Source of the DNA: Massiliimalia sp050943535
GTDB lineage: Bacteria > Bacillota > Clostridia > Oscillospirales > Ruminococcaceae
Length of the DNA: 64,000 bases
Direction of reading: 5' to 3'
Assembly: GCA_050943535.1 (NCBI GenBank)
Contig: JBMNPJ010000005.1
Location: 124,001-188,000, forward strand
Shown: piece after piece, positions 59,760 through 64,000 of the stretch
Numbering within the stretch: position 1 is the first letter of the stretch
How the letters are laid out: each line of letters starts with the position of its first letter
Made by a program: the position numbers and the translations under genes
The notes under the pieces: model-generated
Database searches by the model: none
Seen by the model: the letters and a program-made list of their open reading frames with translations, nothing else
What the model was told of the DNA's origin: nothing

Positions 59760-61202
59760 ATGAAAATTATTAAAAAGATTTTATTATGTTGTTTAACTGT
59801 GCTGATCTCATTTGTATATGTTGGTTGTGAACAAACAAAGTTATCTTCTCCCAGTGAAATCACAGTATCTTTAAAAGAAGATTTTACGGTAGATATCCAG
59901 TGGACGGAGACTGAAGATGAAATAGGATATCGTTTGTACCGAAAAAGCGAAGCAGATGACGATTATCAGTTTTTGGTGGATGTTTCTCAATGCTTTTTTC
60001 ATGATACGACTGTGGATGACGGGAATATTTACACATATAAAGTTTCTGCTTTATACTCACATGGCGAGTCCCAGGGTACTCAGAGCAGTCCTATAGAAGT
60101 GGTTGATTTGGAAAACCAGCAGGCAGACGGACTTTCTGTTCCAGTTATTACTTCAGTGACCCCTATGGACAAATACACCAATGTGATTTTATTTGAAGAC
60201 AATAATACAGATTGTGTATATCAAATTTTTCGATCTGATACGGAAAATGGCCCTTACAAAAAGATTGGCAGAACAGAACTTAAGGTGTTTTACGATGATT
60301 CTGCAGCAGGTGCTTGTTATTATCAGGTAACTGCGGTGGACAACCAAGAAGAAAGTCAATTATCTCTTCCTGTTTTATCAGGTACAAATGCCCAGCAAGT
60401 ATGGGGTGTACCTGTTATTATGTACCATGAATTTTTGACAGAAGAGGATTTAAATTCCGGTGTTCTATTTGACGAATACGCAATTTATCGAGAAGAGTTT
60501 GAAGAGGATTTAATCTGGCTTAAGCAAAATGGATATACGCCTATTACAACAAAAGAATTATGTGATTTTTTGGAGGGACGTAGTATGCTGCCCCAAAAGC
60601 CCATTATTTTAACAATTGATGATGGAAAATATGGAGTGTATAAAACAGCGTATCCTCTTTTAAAACAGTATGGTATGAAAGCGGTATTAGCTGTCATTGG
60701 AGATCAAATTCAGCTTGCTACAGAAGATCCTGTAAAGCGAGTAGATCCTCAGGCACCGTATTGCACTTGGGATGAAATTGCAGAAATGTCTCATTCTGGA
60801 TATGTAGAGATTATCAGTCATACCTACGGACTGCATGTTTTTCATCATGAAAACAGGCAGGGAGCAAATACTGCTGAAGGTGAAACTGCTGGTCAATATT
60901 CTTCTGTAGCATATAAGGATTATCGAAAATTGCTGGATCAATTTGAAAAATATGATATTCCAACACCGGCAGGTCTGTGCTATCCCTATTCAATCAGGAG
61001 TATTGCTTCTGATAAAGCGTGGATTAACTGCGGGTATCAAATATTGTATGGTGGAAACAGCGATGAGGTAAGAAAAAGCCAAGTCAATTATTTTGTACAG
61101 CAGGCAGGGCTTAATTTGAATTCATCATTGCTTAGAAGAATTGTACGTATGCATGAAGTACCGTTGAGTGACTATATAGCAGATGCTTTGTATGAAGAAT
61201 AA
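59760..61202 (+). CDS. Polysaccharide deacetylase lipoprotein with fibronectin-like domains
   Basis: A 480-residue lipoprotein: signal peptide 1-22 and lipobox VGC with C23. Residues about 35-205 contain two beta-sandwich repeats resembling fibronectin type III (WTETEDEIGYRLYRKSEADD and VYQIFRSDTENGPYKKIG). The NodB-type catalytic domain spans about 215-470: VIMYHEF, TIDDG (285-289, usually TFDDG) with D287 and D288, and SHTYGLH for the metal histidines. It probably deacetylates N-acetylhexosamine in an extracellular polysaccharide or wall. Second gene of the riboswitch operon. Confidence 0.88.
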   Translation: MKIIKKILLCCLTVLISFVYVGCEQTKLSSPSEITVSLKEDFTVDIQWTETEDEIGYRLYRKSEADDDYQFLVDVSQCFFHDTTVDDGNIYTYKVSALYSHGESQGTQSSPIEVVDLENQQADGLSVPVITSVTPMDKYTNVILFEDNNTDCVYQIFRSDTENGPYKKIGRTELKVFYDDSAAGACYYQVTAVDNQEESQLSLPVLSGTNAQQVWGVPVIMYHEFLTEEDLNSGVLFDEYAIYREEFEEDLIWLKQNGYTPITTKELCDFLEGRSMLPQKPIILTIDDGKYGVYKTAYPLLKQYGMKAVLAVIGDQIQLATEDPVKRVDPQAPYCTWDEIAEMSHSGYVEIISHTYGLHVFHHENRQGANTAEGETAGQYSSVAYKDYRKLLDQFEKYDIPTPAGLCYPYSIRSIASDKAWINCGYQILYGGNSDEVRKSQVNYFVQQAGLNLNSSLLRRIVRMHEVPLSDYIADALYEE

Positions 61203-61220
61203 GTTACAGGAGGAGCAACA

Positions 61221-61916
61221 ATGAGAAAATTATTATTGGAATTTTTTGAAAGCACTGGTCAGCTGGATCCCCAGAGTATCGTACTACGTATGGTAGTAGC
61301 AACAATTATTGCAGTATTTATTTACATATCTTATATGTTGTCTCATGAAGGAAGTATTTACAGCAAAAAATTTAATGTATCCTTGATGGCGCTGACCGTA
61401 ATTACAACTTCTGTTATGATAGTAATCGGTAATAACATTGCGCTGTCTTTGGGAATGGTGGGTGCATTGTCCATTGTGCGTTTTCGTACTGCGATTAAGG
61501 ATTCCCGAGATACTGTATACATTTTCTGGACTATTGTGGCAGGTATTTGTTGTGGCGCAGGAGACTTTTTAGTTGCTGGTGTGGGAAGTGCGTTTGTTTT
61601 TCTGGTTTTGCTGATTTTTGGCCGAATTAAAAATGATAGCCGAATTCTTTTAATCATACGTACTTCACGCACTAATGAAGAACGGGTAGAGGCTGTGGTA
61701 TTTCAATATTTTTCACGAAAAGCTAACCTGCGTGTAAAAAATACTACCGAAAACAGTGTGGAATTTATTTATGAAATCAGTAAACGTCTGCTGGAAAAAT
61801 CCAGTGCGTCTCAACAAAAAAGAAATACAAAGAAAAGTATTACTGATACCCTTTATGAAATTGGAAACATTGAGTATTGCAATTTGGTAATGCAGAATGA
61901 TGAAATCAGCAGCTGA
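61221..61916 (+). CDS. DUF4956 membrane protein
   Basis: A 231-residue protein with four hydrophobic helices (about 22-42, 52-72, 75-90 with GMVGALSIVRFRTAIKDSRDT between, 95-130) and a soluble C-terminal domain. LGMVGALSIVRFRT is the DUF4956 hallmark. The family nearly always co-occurs with VTC-domain and CotH proteins, as here; it may form part of a membrane complex. ATG 61221 follows AGGAGG. Confidence 0.88.
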   Translation: MRKLLLEFFESTGQLDPQSIVLRMVVATIIAVFIYISYMLSHEGSIYSKKFNVSLMALTVITTSVMIVIGNNIALSLGMVGALSIVRFRTAIKDSRDTVYIFWTIVAGICCGAGDFLVAGVGSAFVFLVLLIFGRIKNDSRILLIIRTSRTNEERVEAVVFQYFSRKANLRVKNTTENSVEFIYEISKRLLEKSSASQQKRNTKKSITDTLYEIGNIEYCNLVMQNDEISS

Positions 61917-61943
61917 TGCATCTGTTAAGGAGAGAGGGAAAAC

Positions 61944-63407
61944 ATGAAATACCGATTAGCTGGGATTATTGCATTGGTAGTTGTTTTGTCTGTTGCAATT
62001 GCTTCATCATTTTTTCACAGAGAAAGCGATGAAAATCGATTTCATCAGCATTTAAGTGCTAGACAGCCTGATGCAGGATGCTCTTGCGCTGGAACAGAAC
62101 TGTGCACTCATCTTCCGTTGGTGATTATTGAGACAAATGGCGAAGAAATCCCCGGGGTACCTATTGAAAATAAAAAAGGTGAGGAAATTGGCTATACAAC
62201 GACCGAAGAAGGAGAATCAATGCTTTCTGCAAAAATATCTATTATGAGCAGAGATGACCGCAATCATCACCCTTCTGACCAACCAGATCTGCAAAGCGAT
62301 ATACTGATTCGTATTCGTGGGAATTCTTCTCGTTATTTTGAGAAAAAAGGCTATCTGGTTAGATTCATAAATGAAGAAGGAAGTTATCGGAAAGAAGAAA
62401 TGATGGGAATGTCCGCCCATTATGAATGGGCATTGCATGGTCCTTATATGGATAAAACCATGATTCGCAACTATATGTGGTACAATATTTCCGCAGAATT
62501 TATGGGTTATACACCCAATGTTCGTTTTTGTGAAGTTATAATTGATGGTGAATATCAGGGCCTTTATGTTATGACCGAGACTATTACAAATGGAGATGAC
62601 TGCAGGTTAAATATTTCAGAACCGATTCAGGGTACTGAAAAAACAGGATATCTGCTGCGTGTGGATATGGGTAGTATTCATCCGTTAAAAAACCCGCTTA
62701 CTTTTTCTCAATATACATATCGAATGAAAAACAAACTGGATATCCAGTATCCTAGAGCAGGAGATTTGACTCCGTATCTGACAGAGTCGATCGCGCAGGA
62801 TTTCTCGGATTTTGAAAAAAATCTTTATTCCTACGATTATGATACAGATGATCACGGTTATTATTATGATATTAATGTACAGTCGTTTGTGGATTATTTT
62901 ATTATCAATGAGTTCACTGTCAACTATGATGTCGGCGCACTTTCCACCTATATTTATCGCGATATCGGAGGAAAATTTAATATGGTGATTTGGGATTTTA
63001 ATTCTGCCTGTGATAACTATATTGATTCTATGACAGATCCGCAGCGGTTTGAATTGCCCGCGATATGCTGGTATTTTATGTTAATGAAAGATGAGTATTT
63101 TACGAATCAAATTATTGATCGTTATCGGGAATTGCGGGAAAGCTATTTGAGTGAAGAATACTTAAATCAGTATATTGACGACACCATTGCTTATTTGGGT
63201 GACGCAGTGGAACGCAATTTCAGTGTATGGGGCAAAACATTTCAGATGGATTTAATACATCCTTCTGAAAGAAATCCCAGGACCTATGATCAGGCTGTGG
63301 CACAATTAAAGAATTTTATTTCAGAACGAGGACAATGGATGGACGAAAATATAGAAGTTCTGAAGCAGTATAGTCATGAATCTAGAAACAAAAAGTATAA
63401 TCACTAA
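61944..63407 (+). CDS. CotH-family protein kinase-like protein
   Basis: A 487-residue protein with an N-terminal membrane anchor (about 5-22, LAGIIALVVVLSVAIASSFF). The CotH fold is recognised by IRGNSSRYFEKKGYLVRF, DKTMIRNYMWYNIS, EVIIDGEYQGLYVMTETI, LLRVDMGS, and NMVIWDFNSACDN near the C-terminus. Secreted CotH proteins can phosphorylate extracellular proteins, as shown for the spore-coat CotH of Bacillus, but here the polysaccharide context suggests a different target. Cysteines in the linker (CSCAGTELCTH) are noteworthy. AGGAGAGAGGG precedes ATG 61944. Confidence 0.9.
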   Translation: MKYRLAGIIALVVVLSVAIASSFFHRESDENRFHQHLSARQPDAGCSCAGTELCTHLPLVIIETNGEEIPGVPIENKKGEEIGYTTTEEGESMLSAKISIMSRDDRNHHPSDQPDLQSDILIRIRGNSSRYFEKKGYLVRFINEEGSYRKEEMMGMSAHYEWALHGPYMDKTMIRNYMWYNISAEFMGYTPNVRFCEVIIDGEYQGLYVMTETITNGDDCRLNISEPIQGTEKTGYLLRVDMGSIHPLKNPLTFSQYTYRMKNKLDIQYPRAGDLTPYLTESIAQDFSDFEKNLYSYDYDTDDHGYYYDINVQSFVDYFIINEFTVNYDVGALSTYIYRDIGGKFNMVIWDFNSACDNYIDSMTDPQRFELPAICWYFMLMKDEYFTNQIIDRYRELRESYLSEEYLNQYIDDTIAYLGDAVERNFSVWGKTFQMDLIHPSERNPRTYDQAVAQLKNFISERGQWMDENIEVLKQYSHESRNKKYNH

Positions 63408-63427
63408 ACGAAAGGGGAAAAACTACC

Positions 63428-64000
63428 ATAAAAAAGTTTATTATCGCTGTTTGTATTGTGGTTGTGCTCCTGTTTGCGTGGAATGAGGCGTATTATCGCT
63501 TTGGGGTTTATGTGGATCTGGACCCCGATCAACCTGTAACCACTTTTATGACAACAGATGAAGACACCATTTATATGCAGCGAGACGGAAAAACAGTTCC
63601 CTTTGAAATTCGAGGGGTCAACATGGGGGTCGGTTTGCCAGGTGAATGGGCAACCGATTATGCCATTGATAAGGAAACCTATCTGCGGTGGTTTGAGTGG
63701 ATTCAGGAAATGGGGGCCAATACCATACGGGTATATACCATTTTACAGGATGACTTTTACAATGCCTTCTATGAATACAACACCCAGCGGGAACAGGAAG
63801 GAAAAGAACCACTTTGGTTGCTTCATGGCGTATGGGTCAATGATTATGTACAAAACTCCCATCGGGATGCATATGACGATGATTTTCGTCAGACTTTTCT
63901 GGACGATTGCCGCACATTGGTGGATATTCTTCATGGAAAGAAAAATTTAAGGTTAGGATATGGACTTGGTTCTGGCAGCTATCGGAAAGATATATCTCAA
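63428..64000 (+). CDS. Glycoside-hydrolase-like secreted protein (partial; ATA at start position)
   Basis: The frame is open from 63401 to the window end and gives 191 residues from ATA 63428. The first residues (I)KKFIIAVCIVVVLLFAWNEAY form a typical signal anchor, and AAAGGGG lies 10 bases upstream, so the start codon should be at 63428, where the codon is ATA instead of ATG. The body FEIRGVNMGVGLPGEW, WFEWIQEMGANTIRVY and PLWLLHGVWVNDYV resembles the start of a TIM-barrel glycosidase of the GH2/GH5 type found in polysaccharide clusters. The C-terminus and catalytic acids lie outside the window. It is either translated from ATA or GTG 63458, or impaired. Confidence 0.7.
   Translation, partial: MKKFIIAVCIVVVLLFAWNEAYYRFGVYVDLDPDQPVTTFMTTDEDTIYMQRDGKTVPFEIRGVNMGVGLPGEWATDYAIDKETYLRWFEWIQEMGANTIRVYTILQDDFYNAFYEYNTQREQEGKEPLWLLHGVWVNDYVQNSHRDAYDDDFRQTFLDDCRTLVDILHGKKNLRLGYGLGSGSYRKDISQ

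Noticed and set aside
63558..63950. A 130-codon plus frame at the window end
   Set aside because: It is offset from the frame with signal anchor and glycosidase-like body, which is open to the window end.

Overview
The window reads as chromosomal DNA of a spore-forming, low-to-mid GC Firmicute of class Clostridia, probably a gut Oscillospiraceae/Ruminococcaceae-type organism. The evidence is sporulation genes (YlbJ-like, yqfC, yqfD, ylmC), the order phoH-ybeY-dgkA-era-yqzL-recO-mutS2, the pairs murB-rapZ/whiA and dnaE-pfkA, choline-binding-type wall repeats, GGAGG ribosome sites with frequent TTG/GTG starts, and near-consensus sigma-A promoters. Almost every gene lies on the + strand. The species assignment is inference.

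Layout. 1-9.1 kb: sporulation and housekeeping block (YlbJ, yqfC, yqfD, phoH, ybeY, dgkA, era, yqzL-like, recO, mutS2, ylmC). 9.2-9.6 kb: three near-identical tRNA-Gln(CUG) genes, two of them with a strong promoter of their own. 9.6-10.8 kb: histidine phosphatase, a 57-aa protein and a DUF1540 protein. 10.97-17.9 kb: polyamine operon speD-speA-speE-speB-CASDH-nspC, preceded by a strong promoter, a roughly 210-nt structured RNA and an intrinsic terminator. 18.6-28.4 kb: PHP phosphoesterase, malic enzyme, HAD phosphatase, the M16 pair yfmF/yfmH, lgt, folD, rpsB and tsf. 28.6-31.6 kb: a 1014-aa mosaic surface protein. 32.2-43.3 kb: rhodanese and CoA-disulfide reductase, mnmL/mnmM on the minus strand, murB, rapZ, whiA, dnaE, pfkA. 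43.5-52.5 kb: an XRE regulator and a magnesium-transport locus with two MgtA-type P-type ATPases, a receiver-less OmpR-type regulator, MgtC and several small membrane proteins. 52.7-54.0 kb: an NSS-family transporter. 54.7-56.9 kb: a WYL regulator operon. 57.3-64 kb: a GGDEF protein, then a c-di-GMP-I riboswitch with terminator leading an exopolysaccharide-type operon (VTC domain, polysaccharide deacetylase lipoprotein, DUF4956, CotH, and a glycosidase-like protein running off the window).

The most notable points are these. (i) A c-di-GMP synthase gene sits directly upstream of a c-di-GMP riboswitch that should control a surface-polysaccharide operon, giving a self-contained signalling and output module. 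(ii) The polyamine operon encodes both known routes to spermidine and has a structured leader with an intrinsic terminator. (iii) A GC-rich dispersed intergenic repeat family occurs at three loci; one copy is bracketed by 20-bp direct repeats and appears to have inserted in the operator of the WYL regulator. (iv) Unannotated-size proteins accompany the MgtA pumps. (v) The last gene has ATA where its start codon is expected. No transposase, integrase, phage gene or CRISPR array is visible.
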